NCBI RefSeq assembly: GCF_001519075.1
Contig: NZ_KQ954246.1
Coordinates: 186,001-250,000, forward strand
Direction: 5' to 3'
DNA from: Novosphingobium fuchskuhlense
Lineage (GTDB): Bacteria; Pseudomonadota; Alphaproteobacteria; Sphingomonadales; Sphingomonadaceae
Length of the DNA: 64,000 bases
Shown one piece after another: positions 16,748 through 25,410 of this stretch; position 1 is the stretch's first letter; every line of letters starts with the position of its first letter. Below the pieces are notes generated by a model. It was not told the origin of the DNA. It saw only the letters and a program-made list of their open reading frames with translations, and did no database searches. The translations under genes and the position numbers were made by a program.

Positions 16748-18124
16748 ATGAGCGATGCGGGCGGCCAGAGCCTGGCGAAAGGCGCACTTTCGGCAGTGGA
16801 ATCGACCATCATGGGCATTGCCGGCACTTCGCCCGCCTTCTCCATCGCGGTGACGACCGGCACGATCTACGCCGCGATCGGCACGCTTTCGGTCGGCAGT
16901 CTGCTCTACAGCGGGCTGCTGATGTTGGGGCTGATGTTTGCCTTCGCCAGCCTCAACCGGGTGATGCCCGACGCCGGCGCGGCCTTTGCCTGGGTGGGCA
17001 AGGTGTTCGGCCCCACCTGGGGGTTCTTCGCCGGGTGGGGGCTGATGGTCGCCTCGGTGGTGTTCATGGTCTCCGCCACGCTGCCCGCGGCGACGGCGAC
17101 CCTGCTGCTGGTTGCGCCCGGCCAACTGGACAATACCCCGCTGGTAACGGGGATTGCCGCCGTGTGGCTGACCGCGGTGACCGCCATCGTGCTGCGCGGC
17201 ATCCGCCACGCGAGCTACGCGCAGGTGATCGTGACGATTGCCGAGGCGGTGATCATTTTCGCGGTGATGGCAGCGGCGGTCTATGTGTTCGCCGGAAAGC
17301 CGGCGCACCCGGTTTCGCTGGTGTGGATTTCGCCGGCCGCGTTCAGTTTCAAGTCGTTCGCGGATGGGGCGATGGTCTCGGTGTTTCTCTACTGGGGCTG
17401 GGACGTCACGATGAACCTTGGCGAGGAGACCGAGCCCGCCGATGCATCGAGCGGGGCGTTCTGGGCGATGATCAACCTCATCGTCTTTTTCGTGGTGCTG
17501 ATGATGGTGATCCTGATCGCGCTTTCGGGTCAGGAGATCGAGGCGTCGAGCACCAATGTGCTCTATGCGATATCGGCCAAGATATTCCCCGCGCCGTGGA
17601 GCTATCTGATCGTGCTGGCGACGATGCTGAGCACGGTGGGCGCGTTGGAGACGCAGATCCTGCAGTTCAGCCGCAGCATGTTCTCGATGTCGCGCGCAGG
17701 GGTGCTGCACCCGCGCTATGCTGCGGTCCATGCCGAGTGGCAGACGCCGTGGGCCGCGACGCTGGTGATCTGGGGCTTTGGCATGGTGCTGCTGTTTTCC
17801 TCGTCCTACATGCCCTCGGTCGCCGCGATCCTGCAGGCCTCGATCGCGGCGATCGGCCTGCAGATCTGCTTTTACATGGGGCTGACGGGGTTCGCCTGCG
17901 CGTGGCATTTCCGCGGGCTCTTGAAGACGGACAGGCGCGCGGCGATGACGCAGACGGTGTTCCCCTTCATCGGCGGCATCTTCATGGCCTTTGTGGCGGC
18001 ATGGAGCATTCCGACCTTCAGTCCGGTGGTGCTCACGGTTGGGATCGGCGGGCTGGCGCTGGGCTTCATCCCGCTGGCCATCGGCAGGTGGCGCAATGCG
18101 CGGGGCGGGACAGCGCCCGCCTGA
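16748..18124 (+). CDS. APC superfamily amino acid/amine permease
   Basis: The 458-residue protein is almost entirely hydrophobic, with about 12 predicted membrane segments, and starts with the APC-type sequence STIMGIAGTSPAFS, a helix 1 glycine-rich substrate and ion site. It should import an amino acid or polyamine across the inner membrane. It is the second gene after the GntR regulator, separated by 18 nt, and so is likely co-regulated. Together with the PuuA-like ligase and PuuB-like oxidase it forms an uptake-plus-catabolism unit. Substrate is not determinable from the sequence. Confidence 0.88.
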   Translation: MSDAGGQSLAKGALSAVESTIMGIAGTSPAFSIAVTTGTIYAAIGTLSVGSLLYSGLLMLGLMFAFASLNRVMPDAGAAFAWVGKVFGPTWGFFAGWGLMVASVVFMVSATLPAATATLLLVAPGQLDNTPLVTGIAAVWLTAVTAIVLRGIRHASYAQVIVTIAEAVIIFAVMAAAVYVFAGKPAHPVSLVWISPAAFSFKSFADGAMVSVFLYWGWDVTMNLGEETEPADASSGAFWAMINLIVFFVVLMMVILIALSGQEIEASSTNVLYAISAKIFPAPWSYLIVLATMLSTVGALETQILQFSRSMFSMSRAGVLHPRYAAVHAEWQTPWAATLVIWGFGMVLLFSSSYMPSVAAILQASIAAIGLQICFYMGLTGFACAWHFRGLLKTDRRAAMTQTVFPFIGGIFMAFVAAWSIPTFSPVVLTVGIGGLALGFIPLAIGRWRNARGGTAPA

Positions 18125-18210
18125 GCCCGTGCGCCGGAAGGCGTAATATGCCTAGGTGTTAACCGCATGTTGGGTCGCTCCTGCTAGCTCTGCCGGCTGG
18201 AGACCCGATC

Positions 18211-19377
18211 TTGAACGACGAATCCTTTACCATCCGCCCGGGGAAGACGGACCTTCCCGGCGCAGGCGAGGCTGGTGCCAGCTTCGCCGTGCTGCCTTGG
18301 CGCGCATGGGATTCGCCGGATGCGCGCGCGGCGTGGGATGCGCTGGCGGCGCGGGCGGGGACCCCCAATCCCTTTTTCGAAAGCTGGTACCTGCTGCCGG
18401 GGCTGGCCCGGTTCGATCCGCGCGGTCGTCTGCAAATCGCCGCGCTGCGCAGCGGGGAAGAAGCCGCCGGGCTGGCGCCGCTGCAGCGCGCGGGGCGCTA
18501 TGGCAAGCACCCGCTGCCGCATCTGGCGGTCTGGCTTCACGCCAACGCCTTCCTCGGTGCGCCGCTGGTGGCGGCGGGATACGAAGAGACCTTCTGGGAA
18601 GCCCTGCTCGACTGGGCCGACCGCCATGCGAGTGCCGCGCTGTTTCTCCATGCCGCAGCACTGCCGCTGGACGCGGCGCTGACCGATGCTCTGCTTGCGG
18701 TCGGGGCGCGGCAGCGCCGGCGGGTCGTGCTGGTCCACCGTGAGGAGCGCGCAATGCTCGCCTCGCCGCTGGGGCCGGCGGCCTATCTCGAACACGCGTT
18801 GCCGGGCAAGAAGCGCAAGGAATTGCGCCGCCAGCAGGCGCGGCTGGCCGAACAGGGCGCGCTCGCCTTCGTGCGCCGGCAGGACAGCGAAGAGATCGCC
18901 GGCTGGATCGAACAGTTCCTCGCACTCGAGGCGCGAGGCTGGAAGGGCAGCGCAGGCAGCGCGCTGGCCTGTGCGGGCGAGACGGCGGGGCTGTTTCGAA
19001 CGAGCATGACGGCTGCGGCGGAGCGAGGCTGTCTCGAGCGGCTGAGCCTCGAGCTTGATGGCCAGCCGATTGCCATGCTGGCGACGCTGATCAGCCCGCC
19101 AGGGGCGTTTTCCTACAAGACCGCGTTCGACGAGCATTTTGCGCGTTTCTCGCCGGGGGTGCTGCTGCAGCTTGAAAACCTGGCGCTGCTGGAACGGGCG
19201 GGGGTGCGCTGGGCCGACAGTTGCGCGGCGCCCGACCATCCCATGATCGATTCGCTGTGGCGCGAGCGGCGCGTCATCGGACGCTATTCCATCGCCATCG
19301 GCGGCGCGGCGCGGCGGGCGCTGTTTGGCCGCATTGCCGCCTTTGAACTTTCCCGCAATCCGCAGGGTCTGACATGA
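18211..19377 (+). CDS. GNAT-fold acyltransferase, CelD/BioF2-like
   Basis: The 388-residue protein resembles the CelD/GNAT_6 group of large acetyltransferase-like proteins: FFESWYLLPGLARF near residue 55, a basic stretch GKKRKELRRQQARL (about residue 195) and a C-terminal half with FSYKTAFDEHFARFSPGVLL, the typical block of this group. Such proteins are found with polysaccharide, lipid or natural-product genes, but the acceptor is unknown. The start used is TTG at 18211, the only start that gives a full N-terminus. The stop overlaps the next start by 4 nt (ATGA), so it is coupled to the cupin-like gene. Confidence 0.75.
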   Translation: MNDESFTIRPGKTDLPGAGEAGASFAVLPWRAWDSPDARAAWDALAARAGTPNPFFESWYLLPGLARFDPRGRLQIAALRSGEEAAGLAPLQRAGRYGKHPLPHLAVWLHANAFLGAPLVAAGYEETFWEALLDWADRHASAALFLHAAALPLDAALTDALLAVGARQRRRVVLVHREERAMLASPLGPAAYLEHALPGKKRKELRRQQARLAEQGALAFVRRQDSEEIAGWIEQFLALEARGWKGSAGSALACAGETAGLFRTSMTAAAERGCLERLSLELDGQPIAMLATLISPPGAFSYKTAFDEHFARFSPGVLLQLENLALLERAGVRWADSCAAPDHPMIDSLWRERRVIGRYSIAIGGAARRALFGRIAAFELSRNPQGLT

Positions 19378-20222
19378 GTGACACTGTCTTCGAACGGGAG
19401 GCCCGGACCGCGTTTGCTGCGGCCTATCCCGAAGTCCCGCACCGGTTGACGCATGGCCTGCGCGGTCATCCGCTGCTGACGCTCGATGCGTTGGCGGCGC
19501 TGGCTGAGGCGCTGCCGGAGGGATCGCGCGAATACAACCGCGCCGATCTGCCGGTAGGGCTCAATGGCGTTGTGCCGCCGTCCAACGGGCTTGGCATCGG
19601 CGAGACGATCCGGCGGATTGGCGAGACCGGCAGCTGGGCAGCGCTCAAGAACATCGAGCAAGTACCGACCTACCGCGAACTGCTCCAAGCCCTGCTGGAG
19701 GAATTGCGTCCGGCGATCGAGGCCAGGACCGGCGCGATGCTGCGGCCCCAAGGCTTTGTCTTCATCACCAGCCCGGGCGGGGTGACGCCGTATCACTTCG
19801 ATCCCGAGCACAACATCCTGCTGCATCTGGCGGGCGTGAAGACGATGACGCTGTTTCCGCAAGGTGACCCCCGCTACGCGCCCGACGAAACGCATGAGAC
19901 CTATCACACTGGCGGCGGGCGCGAGCTGTTCTGGCGCGAGGACATGGCGCGGGGTGGCACCGAATGGAAGCTGCGACCGGGCGAGGCGCTCTATGTGCCG
20001 GTGATGGCGCCGCACTATGTGCGCAATGGACCCTCGAGCGCGATCTCGCTTTCGATCACGTGGCGTTCGGAATGGAGCTTTGCCGAAGCGGATGCGCGGG
20101 CGTTCAACGCGGTGCTCCGGCGCATGGGGCTGCGCCCGCGCGCGCCGGGGCGCTGGCCGGTGGACAATCGCCTGAAGGCAGCGGGCTGGCGGGTGCTGCG
20201 GCGGCTGCCGGGGGCCGGGTGA
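19374..20222 (+). CDS. Cupin-like / JmjC-like Fe(II) oxygenase candidate
   Basis: The 282-residue protein contains a double-stranded beta-helix core with TPYHFDPEHNILLHLAG, which offers an HxD metal motif, followed by a likely distal His in MAPHYVRNG about 80 residues later. This matches the cupin-like/JmjC 2-oxoglutarate oxygenase fold (2-His-1-carboxylate). A role as a hydroxylase of a protein or small molecule is inferred; a lone cupin sensor is the alternative. It is translationally coupled (4-nt overlap) to the GNAT-like gene upstream, so the pair probably act together. tesB follows after 50 nt. Confidence 0.7.
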   Translation: MSDTVFEREARTAFAAAYPEVPHRLTHGLRGHPLLTLDALAALAEALPEGSREYNRADLPVGLNGVVPPSNGLGIGETIRRIGETGSWAALKNIEQVPTYRELLQALLEELRPAIEARTGAMLRPQGFVFITSPGGVTPYHFDPEHNILLHLAGVKTMTLFPQGDPRYAPDETHETYHTGGGRELFWREDMARGGTEWKLRPGEALYVPVMAPHYVRNGPSSAISLSITWRSEWSFAEADARAFNAVLRRMGLRPRAPGRWPVDNRLKAAGWRVLRRLPGAG

Positions 20223-20272
20223 GGTCAGCTTTGCGTTGACGCAAACGTCAAGGTGGGCAATGCGCCTTGGCC

Positions 20273-21190
20273 ATGACCGATGCTCCTGAAAACGCCGATC
20301 CCGCCGCGCTGGTCGATGGCCTGTTGCGTCTGCTCGATGTGGCCGATGGCGGCGGCGACCACTTTGCCGGTGCGCGCAAGCCGGGCGGGGTGGGCCGCGT
20401 GTTCGGCGGGCAGGTGATCGGGCAGGCGCTGGCCAGCGCCGAGCGCACCGTGCCCGGGGATCGGCCGGTCCATTCGCTCCATGCCTATTTCCTGCGCGGC
20501 GGAGACGAGGCGTTCGGCATCGATTTCGAGGTGATGCGCGATCTCGATGGCGGGAGCTTTGCCAACCGGCGCGTGGTGGCAAGCCAGCCGGGCCAGGATG
20601 GCGCGACACGGCCGATCCTGACCATGGTCGCCTCGTTCCACAAGCGCGAGCCGGGCGTGGAACATGCCGAAGCGATGCCGGCGGTGCCCGAGCCCGAGAG
20701 CCTGCGCAGCGAAGCCGAATTGCGCGCCGAATATGCCGACAAGGTGCCCGAGCGGCTGCGCCAGCAGATGCTCACCCCGCGCCCCATCGAGCTGCGACCG
20801 GTCGAATCCCGCCACTGGATGGGCGGCCCTCCGCGTGAGCCGCTCTCCCACACCTGGATGCGCGCGGTGGCGCCGCTGCCCGACGATCCCAAGCTGCACC
20901 GCGCGGTGCTCGCCTATGCCAGCGACATGACCTTGCTCGGCACTGCGACGCTGCCGCACGAGATCAGCTGGTCAAAGGGCAACATGATGGGCGCGAGCCT
21001 GGATCACGCGATCTGGTTTCACGACGATTTCCGCGCCGACGAATGGCTGCTCTATGTGTGTGACAGCCCGTGGGCGGGCCGTGCGCGCGGGTTCAACCGT
21101 GGACGGATCTTCACGCGTGAGGGCCGGCTGGTGGCCAATGTGGCGCAGGAAGGGCTGATCCGCCCGCTGACGCGCAAGAGCGAGGCCTGA
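20273..21190 (+). CDS. tesB: Acyl-CoA thioesterase II
   Basis: The 305-residue protein has the tandem hot-dog architecture of TesB: GGQVIGQALASAERTV and LHAYFLRGGD in the first half; LHRAVLAYASDMTLLGT (with the catalytic Asp) and WLLYVCDSPWAGRARGFNRG in the second. It hydrolyses medium and long acyl-CoAs in the cytoplasm. The ATG at 20273 is preferred over TTG at 20267. It is convergent with the exported-protein cluster; 54 nt separate the stops. Confidence 0.95.
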   Translation: MTDAPENADPAALVDGLLRLLDVADGGGDHFAGARKPGGVGRVFGGQVIGQALASAERTVPGDRPVHSLHAYFLRGGDEAFGIDFEVMRDLDGGSFANRRVVASQPGQDGATRPILTMVASFHKREPGVEHAEAMPAVPEPESLRSEAELRAEYADKVPERLRQQMLTPRPIELRPVESRHWMGGPPREPLSHTWMRAVAPLPDDPKLHRAVLAYASDMTLLGTATLPHEISWSKGNMMGASLDHAIWFHDDFRADEWLLYVCDSPWAGRARGFNRGRIFTREGRLVANVAQEGLIRPLTRKSEA

Positions 21191-21244
21191 CGTCCGAATG
21201 CCGTCGGCAAGGCACTCCGCCCGCGCCCTGACCCGGGGCAAGCC

Positions 21245-22072
21245 CTAGGGCCGTGCCACGCAGTTGCGCTGCTTTTCGAGGACGGTGGTGGGCACGATGC
21301 GTTCCGCCGCATCCGTGAGCGCGCGGTTGGGCGTGGTGGGATCGGAGAGATACACCACCAGCTCGTCGAAGTTGCGGCAGGTGCCGAGGCTGTTGTCGCC
21401 CATGCCGTAGAGCGTGCCGACCCGCGTGAGGTACATCTCGTAAGGATCCTCGCGCTTGGACCGGGGAGCGGGCTTCGCGGCGGCAGGCGCTGCTTTGGCA
21501 AGGCCTGCGCGCGCCTTTGCCGGGCCAGCGGCAGGCGGCCGCGCCGGACCCTTGGCAAGACCGCCTCTCGCAGCGCCGCCTCTGGCAGCACCGCCTCTGG
21601 CAGCACCGCCTCTGGCAGCACCGCCCCTAGCCACAACCCTGCCGCGCCCCTTGGAGGCCATGCGGCCGCCCGCTTTGCCGCGCGGGCCGGCAACCGCTCT
21701 TGCCCTGGGCGGCGGCGGGGCCGCTTCGGGCTCGGGCTCAACCGGCGGGGCAGGCGCTACAGCAACCGGTGTGATCCGGTCGCTTTCGGCAATGTAGCGC
21801 CGCAACCGGCGGTTCGCTTCCTCGAACATCGTGCTGCGCAGGTTGGCCATCTCGTCGTTGTGATCGGCCATCATCACGCCGACCGACTTGCAACGCAGCC
21901 CTACGACCATCAGCATGGTCTTGAATTCGATCAATCGCGCCGCGCTGACCGTTGATGCATCCGGACATTCGGCAGCCTGCGCTTTCGATGATGTGAAGAC
22001 GAACGCAAAGGCAGCCATGCCGAGCGCCGCGGCGCGCCCCTGCTTCGCGAGCGTGGCGCCGAGCGTGCTCAT
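21245..22072 (-). CDS. Exported protein of unknown function, family A (A2), repeat-containing
   Basis: The 275-residue protein begins with a signal-peptide-like segment ending AQAAEC. It shares a core with the 24931-25410 product: C..ASTVSAARLIEFKTM, then MVVGLRC, a run ending RRLRRYIAE, and C-terminal LGTC and RNC cysteines, giving four conserved Cys. Between residues about 105 and 205 it has a Pro/Ala/Gly/Arg-rich insert with five GGAAR-type pentapeptides encoded by a 15-bp tandem repeat; A1 lacks it. The start overlaps the upstream B3 stop by 4 nt (ATGA). No known domain is recognised. It may be periplasmic or outer-membrane associated, by inference. Confidence 0.75.
   Translation of the reverse strand: MSTLGATLAKQGRAAALGMAAFAFVFTSSKAQAAECPDASTVSAARLIEFKTMLMVVGLRCKSVGVMMADHNDEMANLRSTMFEEANRRLRRYIAESDRITPVAVAPAPPVEPEPEAAPPPPRARAVAGPRGKAGGRMASKGRGRVVARGGAARGGAARGGAARGGAARGGLAKGPARPPAAGPAKARAGLAKAAPAAAKPAPRSKREDPYEMYLTRVGTLYGMGDNSLGTCRNFDELVVYLSDPTTPNRALTDAAERIVPTTVLEKQRNCVARP
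21561..21635. repeat. 15-bp tandem repeat inside the A2 gene
   Basis: Five consecutive 15-bp units follow the pattern CCGCCTCTGGCAGCA: three are identical (21576-21620) and the first and last are degenerate. They encode GGAAR pentapeptides on the minus strand, so copy changes preserve the frame. Length variation between strains is expected. Confidence 0.85.
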
Positions 22073-23367
22073 CGCGGCGCGTCGCAGGGAATGATCGGCA
22101 CAACCATCAGCGCCTTGAACGCGTTGACGAGCGCCGATTGCGTGAAGAAGGCCTGATCCGAGATCTGCTTGTAGGCGCGCGATTCCGCCGCCACCGCATT
22201 CTGCGGCTCCACCGTGCCGCTGAGATTGTAGCGATCATAGATCGACTGCAATTCGCGCAGATACGCGCCGGCAAGATCGTTGTTGCGCGTGGCTGCCTCT
22301 ACCGCCGGGCGATAGACGTTGTTGTGGAAGGCGTTGCGCGCATCCGCCGAGCAGAAGCTGGCGGGGAAGTTGATCTGCGGAACCGGAACCAGGATCGGGC
22401 GCGGCGGCAGGGCGAAATCGGCCGGCAGTACGCCAACCGCGATCGGGCGCTGATTGCCCGGGTCGCCGCTCGTGCTGCCATAGGATGGCGCTTGCTGCGG
22501 TGGTTGCTGCTGCATCACCGGCGGTGCCGGCGGCGGAGCGGACGGCTGCATGGTCTGCGCCGGATACTGTTGCGGCGGCGGATATTGTTGCGGTGCGGGG
22601 TATTGTTGTGGGGCCGGGTATTGGGCCGCGCCATACCCGTTCGCCATCTGCTGCTGCGGCTGGGGTACCATTCCCTGAGGCGGGCCCGACTGCGTTACCG
22701 GCTGCGACACCTGGGTTGAGGTCTGCGCCGGGGGCAGGGTGCTCTCGGTGCCCTGCGGCTTCGCCGGGCCCTTGATCTTGTCCAGGATGTTCTTGAGTTT
22801 CGAACCGTCCTCACCCTCTGCTTTCGGGGCAGGAGTGACGAAGGCAGGCTGGTCGGCAGGATCGGTCGGTTTCTCCACCACGGGGGGCAGGCCAGGTTCG
22901 GGCATGTCTGCCGCGGAACCAGACATGCCGCCGGGAGCCGGCGGCGTGGCGACTGGCGGCGTGACAACCGACGCAGCGGTCGGGGTAAATGTCTGAGAAC
23001 CTGTCGGCGGGGCGGGTGGCTGTGCGGGTGCAGGCGCAGGCGCTGGCGCTGGCGGCGAGGCAGGCGCGGCGGAGCGCAGCTTGCTGATCTTGAGCCGCGC
23101 CAGATCGGCGAAGAAGCCGTTGGGATACTTGGCGAGATAGACTTCGTACTGGGCAGGATCGCCGGAATTGTCGACCGAGGCCCAGAACTGACTTTCGATT
23201 TGGGATGTAGACACGGGTGCGCCCGGAGCCGCAGCCTGCCCATGGGCCTGCACCGTTACCAGCAATACGCTTGCCGCAGCACCGGCAAGCCAACGTGCCG
23301 ATGCAGGCAAGCGTGCCTGATTATACAATCCCCCGATTGCCTTGTCCGCCACTCTGATTCCCCACAT
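22069..23367 (-). CDS. Exported protein of unknown function, family B (B3), Pro/Gln-rich
   Basis: The ATG at 23367 gives 432 residues; a longer open frame upstream is a shadow. A signal peptide (about residues 15-44) is followed by SQFWASVDNSGDPAQYEVYL...YPNGFFADLARLKI, a short helical motif widely seen in alphaproteobacterial exported proteins. A long Pro/Gln/Ala-rich linker with hexapeptide QYPAPQ repeats comes next, then the family-B core: SFCSADARNAFHN, then ATRNNDLAGAYLRELQ and a final Cys. The same core ends the products at 23657-24769 and 25407-26603. It overlaps A2 by 4 nt. A 289-nt AT-richer spacer upstream probably holds its promoter. Confidence 0.75.
   Translation of the reverse strand: MWGIRVADKAIGGLYNQARLPASARWLAGAAASVLLVTVQAHGQAAAPGAPVSTSQIESQFWASVDNSGDPAQYEVYLAKYPNGFFADLARLKISKLRSAAPASPPAPAPAPAPAQPPAPPTGSQTFTPTAASVVTPPVATPPAPGGMSGSAADMPEPGLPPVVEKPTDPADQPAFVTPAPKAEGEDGSKLKNILDKIKGPAKPQGTESTLPPAQTSTQVSQPVTQSGPPQGMVPQPQQQMANGYGAAQYPAPQQYPAPQQYPPPQQYPAQTMQPSAPPPAPPVMQQQPPQQAPSYGSTSGDPGNQRPIAVGVLPADFALPPRPILVPVPQINFPASFCSADARNAFHNNVYRPAVEAATRNNDLAGAYLRELQSIYDRYNLSGTVEPQNAVAAESRAYKQISDQAFFTQSALVNAFKALMVVPIIPCDAPR
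22562..22633. repeat. 18-bp tandem repeat inside the B3 gene
   Basis: Four units of 18 bp (type GGATATTGTTGCGGTGCG, diverged) encode QYPAPQ-like hexapeptides in the proline-rich linker. Confidence 0.65.
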
Positions 23368-23656
23368 CGCCCGTTGTTGTGACGGCCGATGTTCTTGCCC
23401 TGATTGCAGAGCGACTAACACAGTATGGTACCGATTCGAAGTAGACAGTGACGAAAGTCCCGCGAATCGGCGATAGTGTTGGAAATATGTCGCTTTCACG
23501 AGGCAATTTGCCACGTTGCGCACGCGTTTTAAGCGCTTTTCGGACGGCTTGGGGACGGTTTCAGGACTCCAAAACGAGGCTCTGTGCGAAAATCGGTGCC
23601 ATTTTGGCAATTCTGATTCTCTACTCAGGGAACCGAATAAGACGCCTCTGCACCCG

Positions 23657-24769
23657 CTATTGTGCCAGGGCGACGCAGGTGCGCAGCGGGACGGCCATGA
23701 GCGCATCGAACTGGTGCACGAGCGCGGTCTGAACAGCATAGGCGCGGGCGGCCTCTGCCTGATAGGCGCGCGCTTCTGCCGCGATGGCGTTGAGCACGGC
23801 GGTATCCCGGCCAAGCTGACCACGGTCATAGGTCTGTTGGAGTTGGCGCAGATAGGCCACGGCGGCTTCGTTGTTGCGCGTCGCGATTTCCACGGCCGGA
23901 CGATAGGCCGAATTGTGGAATTCGTTGCGCGCATCGATGCTGCAGAAATAGCTTGGCAACACGACATTGGGCACCGGCAGAAGCAGCGGGCGGGCAGAGG
24001 AATAGCTGGCGACCGGAGCGGCAGCAGGAACAATGGGCCCGGGTGCAGTTGCGGGTGCAGGCACGGCTGCCGGGGCGCTGACCGGCTGCAGCGTTGCCGG
24101 CGCGGAAAGACCGGGGGCTGCCGCGGGCAACGGCTGCACCGGCGGTGCGGGCGTGATCAGAGGTGCGCTTGCCGCACCGGCGGCGGGCTGGGACGTGCCG
24201 TCATCCGGGCTGCGCAGTTGCGCCAGCAGGCGGGTCAGCGGTGTGTCGGCAGTGTTTGTGGCGGCACTTGCCGGGACAGGGGCGGCGGACGTGGTGGCAA
24301 TGCTGGCTGGGGCAGGGACGGGTGCCGTCATGGCGGGTGCAGTGGAGACGGCCGGCGTGGGTGCGAGCGGTGCGGTAGCCTGCGGCATCGTCAGCACAGC
24401 CGGGGTCGGGGCGGGCGGAGTGATGGCCTGCTGGATTGCGGGTACCGGGGCGGCCACCGCCGGCTGCACCGCCGTCGCGCGCTGGATCGCGGCAATGCGC
24501 GCGCGGGCAAGGCCGCTGAAGGTGCCATCGGGATAGCGGGCGAGATAGGCTTCGTAGCTGCCAACGTCCTCGCTGCCGGTGACCGACTGCCAGAAGGTCA
24601 GCTCGAAGGCCGAGCCGACGCCGTTGGGCGCGGCGGCCACCGGTGCGGCGGGCGCGGGCGGAGACTGTATGGCGATCTGGGCCTGCAGCGCGGCGGGGGC
24701 CGCGGCGCACACGAAGAGCGCGGCGATCAGGGCGGGCCGGGCGGCGGTACCAAAGCGTTGCATGCGCAT
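23657..24769 (-). CDS. Exported protein of unknown function, family B (B2)
   Basis: The chosen ATG (24769) has GGAG 6 nt upstream; ATG 24772 and a far upstream TTG are alternatives. The 370-residue protein has a signal peptide (FGTAARPALIAALFVCAAAP), then FELTFWQSVTGSEDVGSYEA with YPDGTFSGLARARI, an Ala/Pro/Val-rich linker of about 170 residues, and the family-B core: SYFCSIDARNEFHN, EIATRNNEAAVAYLRQLQ, IAAEARAYQ, final RTC. It lies 161 nt downstream of A1. Same-direction paralogues on both sides suggest duplication. Function unknown; the linker suggests an envelope-spanning or surface protein. Confidence 0.75.
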   Translation of the reverse strand: MRMQRFGTAARPALIAALFVCAAAPAALQAQIAIQSPPAPAAPVAAAPNGVGSAFELTFWQSVTGSEDVGSYEAYLARYPDGTFSGLARARIAAIQRATAVQPAVAAPVPAIQQAITPPAPTPAVLTMPQATAPLAPTPAVSTAPAMTAPVPAPASIATTSAAPVPASAATNTADTPLTRLLAQLRSPDDGTSQPAAGAASAPLITPAPPVQPLPAAAPGLSAPATLQPVSAPAAVPAPATAPGPIVPAAAPVASYSSARPLLLPVPNVVLPSYFCSIDARNEFHNSAYRPAVEIATRNNEAAVAYLRQLQQTYDRGQLGRDTAVLNAIAAEARAYQAEAARAYAVQTALVHQFDALMAVPLRTCVALAQ

Positions 24770-24930
24770 CATGTGCTCCCCATGTGACAGGCGGCGGCAG
24801 GCTGTACCGTGCGACGACGCGCCCTTTCCTACAGTCTGGTCTCCCTTGCCGCGTTCCTTGCCCGGTGATTGGTGGACGAGCGCCAAAGGCATGCGGTTAA
24901 CCTGAAACTCACCGTGTTTTTTACGAGAGC

Positions 24931-25410
24931 TCAATGCTCCGCGGCGCAGGCCATCTCGTCGAGCTTGGGGCGCGCGATCAGCGTTTCGGCAACCTGGGCG
25001 AGGAGGCGAACATCGGGCACCTTGGCGAGTTCGCCGGCAACCTGATCGAGCGTCTGGCAGGTGGCGAGCGTCGTTGCGCCGCCGCCATAGGTATTGCCGA
25101 GGATCGTGGCATAACGATCGAACCCTCCGCTGTGCGGATCGATCCCGTCGCCGCCAAGGTAGTGGCGCAGCCGCGTGGCGGCCTGGCCGAACGGGGCCTG
25201 GTGGGCGACAACCATGGTCTCGTACGTGCCGCGCATGTCGTAGCCGATGCGGCTGCAGCGCAGCGAGACGACCATCATCATTGTCTCGAACTGGTGGATG
25301 CGCGCGGCGGTCGCGGTTTGACTGTCGATGCAGGCGGCCTGCGCGGGGGCCGCGAACAGGAGACTGCCGAGAGCGAAGACGGCGGCGGTGCGGGGGAGGA
25401 AAGGCTTCAC
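24931..25410 (-). CDS. Exported protein of unknown function, family A (A1), minimal form
   Basis: A GTG start at 25410 is preferred: it makes a 4-nt GTGA overlap with B1 and has GGAG 7 nt upstream; TTG at 25425 is the longer option. The 159-residue protein has a signal peptide ending APAQAAC, then CIDSQTATAARIHQFETM, VVSLRCSRIGYDM, TTLATCQTLDQV and a C-terminal MAC, giving four Cys that align with A2. It lacks the repeat insert of A2 and so shows the minimal family-A core. It is coupled to B1, mirroring B3-A2. Confidence 0.75.
   Translation of the reverse strand: MKPFLPRTAAVFALGSLLFAAPAQAACIDSQTATAARIHQFETMMMVVSLRCSRIGYDMRGTYETMVVAHQAPFGQAATRLRHYLGGDGIDPHSGGFDRYATILGNTYGGGATTLATCQTLDQVAGELAKVPDVRLLAQVAETLIARPKLDEMACAAEH

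Noticed and set aside
15968..17908. 646-codon minus-strand open frame across gntR and the permease
   Set aside because: His/Arg-rich antisense shadow of two well-supported genes.
21561..21635. Repeat array as a possible CRISPR
   Set aside because: Units are 15 bp, contiguous without spacers and in frame within a coding region.
23368..24033. Long N-terminal extension of the B3 open frame
   Set aside because: It runs antisense or out of frame through B2 and lacks signal-peptide logic; the ATG at 23367 gives a proper exported protein.
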